This document shows, in pieces, positions 18,015-26,887 of a stretch of DNA of 64,000 nt. Within the stretch, counting starts at the first letter, position 1. Each line of letters begins with the position of its first letter. The position numbers and the translations under genes were made by a program. Location: contig NZ_CP045997.1 in assembly GCF_010233585.1 (NCBI RefSeq), positions 2,817,424 to 2,881,423 of the forward strand. The letters are read 5' to 3'. The notes under the pieces are model-generated. The model was not told the origin of the DNA. It was given only the letters and a program-made list of their open reading frames with translations, and did no database searches. This stretch comes from Spirosoma endbachense. GTDB taxonomy: Bacteria; Bacteroidota; Bacteroidia; Cytophagales; Spirosomataceae.

Positions 18015-20861
18015 ATGAACTTTTTTTTACCCAGAGTCAGGCTTGCCTGTTTAGGTGGGGTTCTCCTCCTCTATTGGTCTATGCTGACCTTAACAGTCCA
18101 GGGACAGGGATTCGTCAGACAAATATCAGGTGATCCATTTGCTCCTGTTAATAATACGGGGCCGGGTTCGTCTCCCTCGTTAGCCGATTTGGATGGTGAT
18201 GGCGATCTGGATCTGATTATAACGAATTTTGACGGAACGATTCAATATTACACGAACACAGGGGCTCCTCCTCAAAGTGAACAAACTGTCTTTACTAGCG
18301 CTATCAGTCCATTACCCCCACCTAGTGGAAGTTCTATCCAAAACCTCAAATTTTCTTTTGGTGATTTGGATGGCGATGGTGATCTGGATGCCGTAACGGG
18401 TGGCCTGGACGGCATCATTACACCTTATATCAATAACGGCACAAAGACCAATCCGATCTTTGCTCAATCATCGGCTCGCACTGTTACTGCTGCCAAACGA
18501 AACACTGGTGCCCGTGTGTCGGCGCTGTTTAACGATGTCAGTTATCCCAACGAAGGTTATGCATATGTAAGCCTGGCTGATTTTGATGCCGATGGCGATC
18601 TGGATATGGTGGTTATTACCAGCGTGGCAATCCATTACCTGCGCAATGTAGGCTCCTCGTCAGCTGCCAACTTTCAGGAGATCACGGGTTGCGACAGCCC
18701 ATTTTATGGCATTGTCAGAAGTGGTAATTACGCCAATCCAGTTGTGGGTGATATGGATGGCGATGGCGATCTGGATGTGGCTCTATCTGGGGTTCCTATC
18801 TTGTATTACCGCAACATTGGCACACCTTCAGCCCCTCGTTTTGTTCAGATAGTCGGTGAAGCCAATCCGTTTGATGGTATTGATCTAGGGTTTGGTTCTC
18901 AATTAGAGTTAGGCGATCTGGATAAAGACGGCGATTTAGATGCTGTAGGAGGCCAATACTCAGGCTCTGCGTCGTACATAAAAAATGTACTTCAGGTCAC
19001 TCAGCAGCCTACGCCTACTAATGTAGTCACCTGCGTCGGTAGCTCAGTCAGTACGACGGTACAGGCAGATGGCGATGGGGCGGTATATTACCAGTGGTAT
19101 CGGCATGCACAGACTACGGATGCACCGATTTATGGTCAGACATCGGCTACTCTCCAGTTGTATAATGTTCAGGCTTCAGATGCCGGAGTGTACTATGCCC
19201 AGATATCAAGTGGAGGAGGTACTTTATTCAGTGATGCCTTTAACCTGGTTGTTCAGAAGGCTGCCATCACTCAGCAGCCAGCAAGTACTTCCAATGTCGC
19301 GGTGGGTACCAATGTTGTCGTTCCTGTTTTAGTGAGCGGACCCATTACCAATGTCCAGTGGTACCGCAATGGTCAACCGGCACCCAATCAAAACACACCG
19401 ACGCTTACCCTGAACAGTGTCACCCCAGCCGATGCAGGGTCGTATGTACTGGTGGCAACCAGCCCCTGCAACAGCGTGACGTCAAATGCCTTCTCGCTCA
19501 GCGTTTCCTGCTCTCTGGCCCCTCCCACCCTGGCGGCCAGTACGCTATCGACAACCAACGAGCCTATTTCTGTTACGGCTTCGGGTTGCTCTGGAGGAAC
19601 CATCAACTGGCAGCCGCTGGGTGGTACAGGAACAGCGAATGGATCAATATACACGTTTAGCCAGCCGGGCAACTATACGCTAACGGCTACATGTACGCAG
19701 AATGGCTGTACGAGTTCAGCTTCCAATGCAGTGACGTTGAGCATTCAGGGTGGAACCTTTGCTATTACTACGGTCAACACGCTTAACTGCGAACTGTTCG
19801 ACGCAGTTAAAGGTGGATATTATGTCACTTTCGCACCACAGTACACCGGTCAGAATTCGAAACCCATTTCGTTCTCTGTCGTTAACGAAAAGCTGGTAAC
19901 GAGCGATCCTCCACCTTATACGATCCGTTTGTATACGGATAATCCAGCGATCACTCTGGTAGCTTCGCAGCAATTTAATAATGAAACCAACTTCCGCTAT
20001 GAATGGTGGGCAGCCTGCCAATCGGGCAGTACGCCAAACAACCCTCCGACCACTTCGGGCATTGCCGATCAGACTATTTTGCTGGGACAGCCCTATCAGC
20101 TGGACCTCAAAAACTACTTCTCTGACCCTGATCTGCAGTCGCTCACGTTTGCGGCACAGGGTCTGCCTGCCGGCTTAAACCTGTCTGGCAGTGTCATAAG
20201 TGGTACGCCTACCAGTTCAGGTACTTCGCCAGTATCCATCACAGCTACTGATCCAGGCGGGCTCTCGGCCAATGCCAGTTTCCAGTTAACAGTGACGTCT
20301 GGGTCTGAAACGTCTGAGTTCACCATTACGGGCGTTTCAACTATAAACTGCGAGTACATAAGCGCTTCTTCACGTCGGGTTACCTTTAATCCACAGTACG
20401 CTGGTGTCACTGGAGAGCCAATTAGCTTTTCGGTCGTTAGCGAAAAAGCGCCTACGACTAATCCTGGACCGTATACACTGGATTTATACACCGATAATCC
20501 GACTATTACGCTAAGTGCTAAACAGGGGAGTATATCGACAACGTATGCGTATAACTGGCTGAATGTCTGCTCCATATCAAGCCGAATTGGTGTGGTTGAA
20601 TCGGGCAAAAAGCTACAGGTACGTGTATTAGGAAACCCTGTTTCTGGTAAATCCATTGACGTTGAGATCAGTGGCGTATCAGGGCAGGCGGTACAAATAG
20701 AACTGCTGGACCTGCAAGGGAAACAGCTGCACCATCAGAGTATTCAGGAAGCGGGTACTTCAGATCGCGTGAGCGTACCATTAGGCTACGGCAGGGGTTT
20801 ACTGATGTTACAGGTCCATACTGAGAAAGAGCATCAGCAGGTCAAGTTGGTCAAACCCTAG
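18015..20861 (+). CDS. Large secreted FG-GAP/VCBS and Ig-like repeat protein with type IX sorting tail
   Basis: The product is 948 residues. A signal peptide ends near VQGQG (residue 32). Residues about 45-330 hold FG-GAP/VCBS-type units with the calcium-binding-like string DLDGDGDLD and variants at least four times. Two Ig-like domains follow (about 335-500), then a repeated module starting FAITTVNTLNCE and FTITGVSTINCE (about 585-680 and 770-860), with a putative-Ig/cadherin-like domain between (GLPAGLNLSGSVISGTP). The last 80 residues, with VRVLGNPVSG, IELLDLQGK and LMLQVHTEKEHQQVKLVKP, fit a type IX secretion sorting domain. It is probably exported across the outer membrane and may serve in adhesion. 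Confidence 0.85.
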   Translation: MNFFLPRVRLACLGGVLLLYWSMLTLTVQGQGFVRQISGDPFAPVNNTGPGSSPSLADLDGDGDLDLIITNFDGTIQYYTNTGAPPQSEQTVFTSAISPLPPPSGSSIQNLKFSFGDLDGDGDLDAVTGGLDGIITPYINNGTKTNPIFAQSSARTVTAAKRNTGARVSALFNDVSYPNEGYAYVSLADFDADGDLDMVVITSVAIHYLRNVGSSSAANFQEITGCDSPFYGIVRSGNYANPVVGDMDGDGDLDVALSGVPILYYRNIGTPSAPRFVQIVGEANPFDGIDLGFGSQLELGDLDKDGDLDAVGGQYSGSASYIKNVLQVTQQPTPTNVVTCVGSSVSTTVQADGDGAVYYQWYRHAQTTDAPIYGQTSATLQLYNVQASDAGVYYAQISSGGGTLFSDAFNLVVQKAAITQQPASTSNVAVGTNVVVPVLVSGPITNVQWYRNGQPAPNQNTPTLTLNSVTPADAGSYVLVATSPCNSVTSNAFSLSVSCSLAPPTLAASTLSTTNEPISVTASGCSGGTINWQPLGGTGTANGSIYTFSQPGNYTLTATCTQNGCTSSASNAVTLSIQGGTFAITTVNTLNCELFDAVKGGYYVTFAPQYTGQNSKPISFSVVNEKLVTSDPPPYTIRLYTDNPAITLVASQQFNNETNFRYEWWAACQSGSTPNNPPTTSGIADQTILLGQPYQLDLKNYFSDPDLQSLTFAAQGLPAGLNLSGSVISGTPTSSGTSPVSITATDPGGLSANASFQLTVTSGSETSEFTITGVSTINCEYISASSRRVTFNPQYAGVTGEPISFSVVSEKAPTTNPGPYTLDLYTDNPTITLSAKQGSISTTYAYNWLNVCSISSRIGVVESGKKLQVRVLGNPVSGKSIDVEISGVSGQAVQIELLDLQGKQLHHQSIQEAGTSDRVSVPLGYGRGLLMLQVHTEKEHQQVKLVKP

Positions 20862-20886
20862 TTAATTGATTGAATTAAGTCATCAG

Positions 20887-20916
20887 GCCCGAACCTAAAC
20901 GGTTCGGGCTTTTTGT
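20887..20916 (+). terminator. Rho-independent terminator
   Basis: Nine-bp GC-rich stem, arms 20887-20895 and 20901-20909 (GCCCGAACC and its complement), loop TAAAC, followed by TTTTT. It lies 25 bp after the stop of the secreted repeat protein and is the only textbook intrinsic terminator I noticed. Confidence 0.9.
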
Positions 20917-21206
20917 TGTCAATTATCGTAATAGGTAATCACCTGAAATACGCTATCAAGTAGATTTAAGCCCTTGATTTTGCGGATCTGGTTAGCCTGT
21001 TTCTTACTTAATCCCACTCGGTCGGGTCGTGCTTAATTGAGTCAACGATGCACCGAAAAACATTGCCCGATAGGTAATAAAACTGGTAGGACCACAAGCA
21101 GAAGTATTGATATGTGCCACCTCCTGGTAAAAAAAATGCCAATACCCTTCCAGCTAGTGTCGGCAGGCTATTGGCAATGTGTATTCTCAGCACCAGATCA
21201 TTTTCG
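20917..21206. other. Spacer of about 290 bp without a convincing gene
   Basis: It lies between a plus-strand terminator and the end of the minus-strand lactate dehydrogenase gene. A 72-codon minus-strand frame runs through it and would overlap the start of the region before the dehydrogenase stop, but its product has no recognisable features. I see no other structure. Confidence 0.4.
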
Positions 21207-22199
21207 TTAACCAACCACGATCGCATCCTCTGGCAAACGCATATGCTCCAGATACGTCAGGTTGTTGAGCGTTGTATGGGCGATCTGCTGCATGGCTTCA
21301 CGAGTAAAAAAGCCCTGGTGCGACGTTACGAGCACATTTGGAGCATGCGTTAGCGCATCCAGATCGGCATCTGGCAAAGGGGTTGCAGACCAGTCACTGA
21401 AAAAGTAATCATCCTCCAGTTCGTATACATCCATGCCCAATGCGCCCAGTTGACCCGTTTGTAGTGCCATTAGCACGGCGGGCGTATCCAGCAAACTCCC
21501 CCGACTAGTATTGACCAAATACGCCCCCCGTTTCATATGCGACAAGGCCGCAGCATCAATCAGATGATAGGTTTCGGGGGTGAGCGGGCAGTGCAGCGAG
21601 ATGATATCGGCTTCCGACAGCAATTCGTTCAAGGGTAGGTATTCGACGCCAAGCTGCTGTAATAACGCCGAGCGTACCTTATCATACGCCAGTACGCGAC
21701 ACCCGAAACCGAGCATGATCCGGGCGAAAGCCATACCAATCCTGCCAGTCCCAATTATTCCGATCCGCTTACCATAGAGATCAAATCCCATTAAGCCATC
21801 GAGCGTAAAGTTGTTCTTTTTAGTACGTTGATAGGCAATATGAGTCTTTCTGTTCAGTGCCATTAGTAGCGCAACCGCATGCTCAGCAACGGCGTGGGGC
21901 GAATAGGTGGGTACGCGTAGAATACGAATGCCGAACTCCTGAGCCGCCGGTATATCGACCTGATTGTAGCCCGTGCAGCGCAGTGCGGCTAACTGAACAC
22001 CGTTTCGCATGAGAATCTCAAGCGTGGGCCGGCTGAGGTCGTCGTTTACAAATACACATATAGCCTGATAACCCGTTGCGAGATGAGCTGTTTCGGGCGT
22101 GAGCGTCTCGTGGAAAAACGTCAGTTGATGTCGGTCATTATTGGCCGCTTCCAGAAACGGTTGTTCGTAGGAATGGCAGCTAAAAAAGGCGATTTTCAT
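21207..22199 (-). CDS. ldhA: D-lactate dehydrogenase (2-hydroxyacid dehydrogenase family)
   Basis: About 330 residues from the ATG at 22199; the four-codon-longer start at 22211 lies within the preceding gene. The NAD-binding motif GTGRIG lies near 152, and the catalytic residues are an Arg in VNTSRGSLLDT, a Glu in VYELED and a His in TSHQGFF, as in D-LDH of the LdhA type, which reduces pyruvate to D-lactate with NADH. It overlaps the stop of the small upstream gene, so the pair is translationally coupled. The unit is preceded by an FNR-like dyad at 22698, which suits a fermentation enzyme used when oxygen is low. Confidence 0.9.
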   Translation of the reverse strand: MKIAFFSCHSYEQPFLEAANNDRHQLTFFHETLTPETAHLATGYQAICVFVNDDLSRPTLEILMRNGVQLAALRCTGYNQVDIPAAQEFGIRILRVPTYSPHAVAEHAVALLMALNRKTHIAYQRTKKNNFTLDGLMGFDLYGKRIGIIGTGRIGMAFARIMLGFGCRVLAYDKVRSALLQQLGVEYLPLNELLSEADIISLHCPLTPETYHLIDAAALSHMKRGAYLVNTSRGSLLDTPAVLMALQTGQLGALGMDVYELEDDYFFSDWSATPLPDADLDALTHAPNVLVTSHQGFFTREAMQQIAHTTLNNLTYLEHMRLPEDAIVVG

Positions 22200-22203
22200 A
22201 GCG

Positions 22204-22617
22204 TTAGGCAATTTGGTTAGAGGAGTCGTACGTCGTCAGCCAGCATAATTTTGCCGTCGTCTGACTCAGGAAGATTTCAGTATCGGTCGGCCAGGTGAGC
22301 GTTTGTTCGTTCATGAGCAGGTAATCGTACGACCGTAACAGTACGTGCATTTTGATCGCCAGTTGAGGAGATGAAAAAAGTGTCTCTGCTTTTAGCCTGC
22401 TCAGTTGTGGCAGCATATCCAGCCAATGTTCGAGTCGGGATTCGGCCTGCTGTTTAGCCGCCCGAAACGTCTCCTTGTTGAGCACAGCACATTCCGCGAT
22501 GTCATACGGATGCACGACCGTCAGATAGAGTGCTTTATCTGGATTAGATTCCAGCCAACGACGCAGGACAAGAGCTGAGTCGACCGAGCAATCTGTAGAA
22601 AAAAAAGCGGTTTTCAT
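22204..22617 (-). CDS. Small cytoplasmic protein of unknown function, possibly UspA-like fold
   Basis: The product is 137 residues with no signal peptide. An N-terminal beta strand MKTAFFSTDC, helix SALVLRRWLES and strand LYLTVVHPYD suggest the Rossmann-like layout of universal stress proteins, but the G-2x-G-9x-G(S/T) ATP motif is absent, so this is a weak guess. The stop overlaps the start of ldhA, so the two are made from one message. A role in redox or stress control of fermentation would be speculation. Confidence 0.65.
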   Translation of the reverse strand: MKTAFFSTDCSVDSALVLRRWLESNPDKALYLTVVHPYDIAECAVLNKETFRAAKQQAESRLEHWLDMLPQLSRLKAETLFSSPQLAIKMHVLLRSYDYLLMNEQTLTWPTDTEIFLSQTTAKLCWLTTYDSSNQIA

Positions 22618-22697
22618 GGCGGCTATCTGGAAATACTTGACCGTTCAAAACTAGTTTACCCAATGGCTATATTCTATGAGCGGGCTTAGGCATCGAC

Positions 22698-22711
22698 CTG
22701 ATAATCATCAT
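22698..22711. promoter_or_regulatory. FNR/FixK-type dyad CTGAT-AATC-ATCAT
   Basis: TGA-N6-TCA dyad centred 87 bp upstream of the small gene preceding ldhA, overlapping the stop of the alcohol dehydrogenase gene. It keeps the TGAT-N4-ATCA core of the FNR/FixK consensus. One of eight such sites in the low-oxygen block; function is inferred. Confidence 0.5.
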
Positions 22712-23736
22712 TGCATATCGAGCACAACCCGCCCATCTACCCGACCTGCCTTCAAGTCATTTAGCACCTTATTAATGGCATCCAGACGCTCGGTATGATA
22801 GTGTACTTTCACTTTACCTTCAGCCGCCAATGCCAGACTCTCGACCAAATCCTGGCGCGTTCCAACGATTGACCCTCTAATCGTTTTGCGATTCAGGGTT
22901 ACGTCGAATATGTTCAAATCGAAGTCGCCGGGGGGTAAGCCAACCAATGCCAGCGTACCATGTCGGCGTAACATCGCTACGCCCTGCGCGAAAGCAGATC
23001 GCGAAACGGCGGTCACCAACACACCCTGCGCTCCGTCAATTTGATCATGGACAATAGCCACGGCGTCTTCCTCTGCGGCATTGATAACCAGATCAGCGCC
23101 TACGGCTTTGGCTAATTGCAGTTTATCATCGCTAATGTCGACGGCCACAACGTGCATTCCCATTGCTTTTGCATACTGAACGGCCAGATGACCCAGTCCA
23201 CCGATCCCTGAAATAACGACCCATTCGCCGGGACGAACTTCCGTTTCTTTAAGACCTTTATAAACGGTTACACCAGCACACAAAATGGGCGCAGCGTCGA
23301 GAAACGACAGCGAATCCGGGATCTTCCCAACATAATTAGCATCGGCCAGAACATAGTCGGCATAACTTCCCTGTACCGAATAGCCCGTATTCTGTTGAGA
23401 ATGGCACAAGGTTTCCCAGCCCGTATAGCAGTATTCGCAGTGGCCACAGGCAGAATAGAGCCAGGGTACGCCTACCCGATCCCCTTCGCGAATGTTTGTT
23501 ACGCCTGCCCCAATCGCTACGACTGTGCCAACGCCCTCGTGACCCGGCACTAATGGTAAGGTAGCTTTAACGGGCCAGTCGCCATCGATTGCGTGTAAAT
23601 CGGTATGACAAACACCACAGGCGGCCACTTTAATCAATAATTGACCTGGGCCTACAGCGGGTACAGGTAGCTGTTCAATCTGTAATGGCTGACCATACGC
23701 ATGGAGAACTGCGGCTTTCATTGTTGACGGAATCAT
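22708..23736 (-). CDS. adhP: Zinc-dependent alcohol dehydrogenase, AdhP/AdhA type
   Basis: About 342 residues from the ATG at 23736; an ATG five codons later at 23721 is equally possible. Catalytic zinc ligands are in CGVCHTDLHA and GHEGVG, and the structural zinc is held by the four Cys of CGHCEYCYTGWETLC. The Rossmann motif GIGGLGHLAVQYAK follows near 175. The family interconverts ethanol and acetaldehyde with NAD. It sits between the regulator gene and the lactate dehydrogenase unit on the same strand and has an FNR-like dyad 63 bp upstream, fitting anaerobic induction. Confidence 0.9.
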   Translation of the reverse strand: MIPSTMKAAVLHAYGQPLQIEQLPVPAVGPGQLLIKVAACGVCHTDLHAIDGDWPVKATLPLVPGHEGVGTVVAIGAGVTNIREGDRVGVPWLYSACGHCEYCYTGWETLCHSQQNTGYSVQGSYADYVLADANYVGKIPDSLSFLDAAPILCAGVTVYKGLKETEVRPGEWVVISGIGGLGHLAVQYAKAMGMHVVAVDISDDKLQLAKAVGADLVINAAEEDAVAIVHDQIDGAQGVLVTAVSRSAFAQGVAMLRRHGTLALVGLPPGDFDLNIFDVTLNRKTIRGSIVGTRQDLVESLALAAEGKVKVHYHTERLDAINKVLNDLKAGRVDGRVVLDMQ

Positions 23737-23792
23737 ATCGGAGTAGTAGGTAAGTGATGACACAAACCTAGGGATACGCAGAACCATTGGCT

Positions 23793-23806
23793 ATGAGAAT
23801 TATCAC
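23793..23806. promoter_or_regulatory. FNR/FixK-type dyad ATGAG-AATT-ATCAC
   Basis: TGA-N6-TCA dyad centred 63 bp upstream of the adhP start at 23736. The half-sites TGAG and ATCA fit an FNR/CRP-type regulator. Function inferred from position and from the matching sites elsewhere in the block. Confidence 0.5.
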
Positions 23807-23857
23807 TCTCTTTACAGACGCTCATCATAGTTCAAATGCCAGCACAACGAACCAGAT

Positions 23858-23916
23858 AGTGCTTACGATAAAGCCCGGCCACTTCATAATCGTGGCCGGG
23901 CTTTATCGTAAGCACT
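23858..23916. repeat. 25-bp perfect inverted repeat (hairpin)
   Basis: Arms 23858-23882 and 23892-23916 are exact complements with a 9-nt loop. It lies about 80 bp past the stop of the receiver-CRP regulator and before the adhP promoter. No T-tract follows on the minus strand. It probably ends or stabilises the kinase-regulator message. Confidence 0.8.
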
Positions 23917-23998
23917 CAAACTATCAACGGAAAACGGGTCTTTTATAAATCCGTAATTTTATCTAAATCTGATGGCTCGTTTGAGCAACGGGTCAACA

Positions 23999-25102
23999 CT
24001 ACCAGTTGGCCCGGCGCAACTTATCGGGTTGCAACACGCGAATACCCGACCCGACCAGTTCAATCAACCCATCCTGCTTGAACTCACTCAGTGTGCGAAT
24101 CAATGACTCGGTCGCTGTACCAACTACCGATGCCAGGTCATCCCGCGAGAGTTGAATCAAGCTTTGTGGATCACGGTCCAATGACTCGGCCCGACTTGTC
24201 GGGTCAGCGGCATGTTTTTCATAAAGTCGCAGTAGTGCATCGGCCACCCGTCGACGCAATGAGCTATAAGCCATGGCTACCAGTTGTTTCTCCTTTTCAC
24301 TGACTCGCCCAGCCAGTAACTGAATGAACTGCTGGCTCACTTCATTATTGGCCAGCAACAATTGCTTAAATTCCTCATTGGGAATATAAACTAGTTCTGA
24401 ATCTTCCAGCACGACGGCAGAATCCGTATAGTCTACATTTTCAAGTAAGGCCAGATAGCCAAAAAATTCGCCAGGATTATAGAATCCAGTAATCAGTTCC
24501 TTGCCATCAGCATTGCTCCGGACAGTCTTGATTTTACCTGATTTCAGGAAATATAGCCGGGTCGGGTCGTCGCCTTCCGTGTAGATATACTGCTTTTTTC
24601 GTACCGAGTGAACCTTACGACCCGTTAATAAACTTTCCAGACTTCCCGACTGTCGTGCCTGGTCTAAAAATTCCGCCGAATCGTTGGTTACAGAGCGATC
24701 GTCTTCCGATTCCTGATACTGTGGCCCAACATGCTGGAACCGGTTGAGTCGCCCTTCAATAGCGCTGAGCAATTCTGATTCATCAAAGGGTTTTGTCAGA
24801 TAATCGTCGGCACCCAGCTCCATGCCTTTCCGGAAGTCGGTTCGCTCGGTTTTGGCCGTCAGGAAAATAAACGGAATACCGGACAGATTCGGGTTTTTAT
24901 TAAAAATATGCAACACACCATACCCATCAAGTACGGGCATCATGATGTCACAAATGACCAGATCAGGCCTGGAAGCTAAGGCTTTCTCTACACCTGCTTT
25001 CCCATTTTCAGCCGTGTGTACAGTATAGCCGGTTAATTCGAGAATTTCGGCGGTATTTTCACGGATGGCGTCGTTATCCTCAATCAGCAGGATCGTTTTC
25101 AT
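23999..25102 (-). CDS. Receiver-CRP/FNR fusion response regulator
   Basis: The product is 367 residues. Residues 1-120 are a receiver with phospho-acceptor D52 in ICDIMMP and the conserved Lys in LTKPFD. Residues about 155-270 form a cNMP-binding-like beta roll (GEFFGYLALL) and about 280-350 an HTH_Crp domain. The recognition helix GTATESLIRTL has E332 and R336, spaced like the Glu and Arg that contact TGA half-sites in CRP and FNR. The only cysteine is C51, so there is no FNR-type Fe-S cluster; the signal should come by phosphorylation. The start lies inside the 3' end of the PAS kinase gene (23-bp overlap), so that kinase is the likely partner. Best candidate for control of the cbb3 block. 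Confidence 0.9.
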   Translation of the reverse strand: MKTILLIEDNDAIRENTAEILELTGYTVHTAENGKAGVEKALASRPDLVICDIMMPVLDGYGVLHIFNKNPNLSGIPFIFLTAKTERTDFRKGMELGADDYLTKPFDESELLSAIEGRLNRFQHVGPQYQESEDDRSVTNDSAEFLDQARQSGSLESLLTGRKVHSVRKKQYIYTEGDDPTRLYFLKSGKIKTVRSNADGKELITGFYNPGEFFGYLALLENVDYTDSAVVLEDSELVYIPNEEFKQLLLANNEVSQQFIQLLAGRVSEKEKQLVAMAYSSLRRRVADALLRLYEKHAADPTSRAESLDRDPQSLIQLSRDDLASVVGTATESLIRTLSEFKQDGLIELVGSGIRVLQPDKLRRANW

Positions 25103-26696
25103 ACGGTAATGTTAAGGTTACGATTGTTCCGATGTTCAATTCGCTCCGGAGAGAGACGGTGCCTCCCATCAGGTCGATGTATCGGGCTACGATGTGCAGG
25201 CCAAGGCCAGTACCAGGTTTATTGGCCGCATTTTTAGCCCGGAAGAAGCGTTCGAATAAGTGTTCCTGATCGTCTGGCGAAATACCAATACCCTGATCCG
25301 TTATGGTTAATGTTATCAGCGTATCGGCGCATTCGCCCCGCACGGTAACAATCGATCCCGCATCGGAATACTTAATGGCGTTGGAAAGCAGATTTACGAT
25401 CACCTTTCTGAGTAGCGACGGATCAAGCCAGACCCGATCCGGGCAGTCAATATCGGGTTGAATTGTCTGTCCGGGTTTGAGCATACCCTGCATCTCGCCC
25501 ATAACGTCCTGAATAAGTTTTGACAGGTCGACGGCCACTGGCCTGGCCTCAATTTTACCCTCTTCGAGCCTGCCAACCGACAAAAACTCTTCCAGAATAT
25601 CGTTGAGGTGATTAACCGACGACCGGATACGTTGCAGGTGTTTCTGGCGTTTATCCTGTTGATCGTTGTCGGCGTATTTTTCAATCAGGGTTGCCGAGGT
25701 GAGGATGGTTGTCAGTGGCGTACGAAATTCGTGTGAGGCCATCGATACAAAGCGTGATTTCAGTTCGCCCAGTTCGCGCTCAGCTGTCAATGCTTTGTCG
25801 AGTTCATCTTTCGACTGCTGGAGTTGTTCGAGCGTATTCATGAGCGCATGAGTGCGTTCTGCCACTTTCTGTTCCAGCTCAACGTTGAGCCGTTCGATGC
25901 GGTCGCGATGGGCCAGCAGTTCCCGTTCCGCTTCTTTTTTTAAGGTAATGTCAATGATGTAGGCAACGGCATAGAGTTCATTATCCAGCCGAAAATAGCT
26001 AAGGCTAATTTCAACCGGAAACACCGAACCATCCTTCCGGCGCGCATGCAGATCGCGATTATGCCCCATCGCTCTGACTTGTGGATTATCGGCAAACGAC
26101 TGCCGGAGACGCTCATGATACTGGCTCACATCGGTCGGCACGAGCACCTCTATTGGCTGCCCCAGAAGTTCATCATCGGGGTAGCCAAACAGCTTCCTGG
26201 CCAGTTTATTGACCGACACGATCCTGCCCCGCTGGTCAGAAACGATGATGCCAATAGTGGCGTGGGTAAATACGGCTTCGTAGCGCTGAACGCTCTGGAT
26301 TAGTTCCTGCTCGGCCTGATGGAGCCGTCTCTGGTTGGTCAGTCGTACCAAAAAATAAGCGTTATGCTCGTCAGTAACGGGCATAATAACCAGCCGCCCC
26401 CAGAATCGTGTACCATCCTGACTACTCTGTTCGGTCTCCTGCTCATAATGACCCGCCTGTTTAACTTCATGAATTAAATTAACCCGCTGCTCATCCGTCT
26501 GCGGAGCAATCAGCAACGATTTAGACCAGATGGGGTCATCCAGCAACGTCTGTTCCGAAAGAAATCCCAGCATACGAACGCCCACCTGATTGATCCGTAT
26601 AAACCGTTCATTTTCGGTATCGTATACGCCAATAAAATCGTCGCTCTGTTCAAAAAGCAGGTCGATGAGGGTATTTGTGGGCTGGTTTGAAAGCAT
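25080..26696 (-). CDS. Soluble PAS-PAS histidine kinase, possible FixL-like oxygen sensor
   Basis: The product is 538 residues with no membrane helix. Two PAS domains (about 8-125 and 138-252) lead through a coiled coil to HisKA with H322 in MASHEFRTPL and HATPase_c with DQGIGI and GTGLGLHIV. In the second PAS, aligned from memory with Bradyrhizobium FixL, H194 and R214 match the haem-ligating His200 and oxygen-contacting Arg220 with the same 20-residue spacing. Many non-haem PAS domains have a His there too, so haem is a hypothesis. It overlaps the receiver-CRP gene and is divergent from a thioredoxin-like gene across a spacer with an FNR-like dyad, which would allow autoregulation. Confidence 0.9.
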   Translation of the reverse strand: MLSNQPTNTLIDLLFEQSDDFIGVYDTENERFIRINQVGVRMLGFLSEQTLLDDPIWSKSLLIAPQTDEQRVNLIHEVKQAGHYEQETEQSSQDGTRFWGRLVIMPVTDEHNAYFLVRLTNQRRLHQAEQELIQSVQRYEAVFTHATIGIIVSDQRGRIVSVNKLARKLFGYPDDELLGQPIEVLVPTDVSQYHERLRQSFADNPQVRAMGHNRDLHARRKDGSVFPVEISLSYFRLDNELYAVAYIIDITLKKEAERELLAHRDRIERLNVELEQKVAERTHALMNTLEQLQQSKDELDKALTAERELGELKSRFVSMASHEFRTPLTTILTSATLIEKYADNDQQDKRQKHLQRIRSSVNHLNDILEEFLSVGRLEEGKIEARPVAVDLSKLIQDVMGEMQGMLKPGQTIQPDIDCPDRVWLDPSLLRKVIVNLLSNAIKYSDAGSIVTVRGECADTLITLTITDQGIGISPDDQEHLFERFFRAKNAANKPGTGLGLHIVARYIDLMGGTVSLRSELNIGTIVTLTLPYENDPAD

Positions 26697-26793
26697 AAAT
26701 AAAAATGGCTTGGGTTATGAGCCGTACCTAAATGGAGATTTGCACTAAGCTAACATGAGTTTAAAGCAAATCTGTCGAAAATCAGCCTTTTTT

Positions 26794-26807
26794 TTGACCG
26801 GTATCAT
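26794..26807. promoter_or_regulatory. FNR/FixK-type dyad TTGAC-CGGT-ATCAT
   Basis: TGA-N6-TCA dyad in the divergent spacer, centred 104 bp from the PAS kinase start and 87 bp from the thioredoxin-like start at 26888. It would allow the receiver-CRP protein to regulate its own operon. Inferred. Confidence 0.55.
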
Positions 26808-26887
26808 ATAGTTCTACTCGTCAGAATTTCAATTTTACATCCAATTCTACTGTTCCGGTTTTCAAGTACTGACTGTATCCATTTATT

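Noticed and set aside
18180..18960. Tandem DNA repeats in the secreted protein gene, considered as a mobile or CRISPR-like array
   Set aside because: They encode FG-GAP units with the DGDGDLD string and are coding repeats without spacers of constant length.
21008..21226. 72-codon minus-strand frame after the terminator
   Set aside because: It overlaps the end of ldhA, has an odd aromatic-rich composition and no motif.
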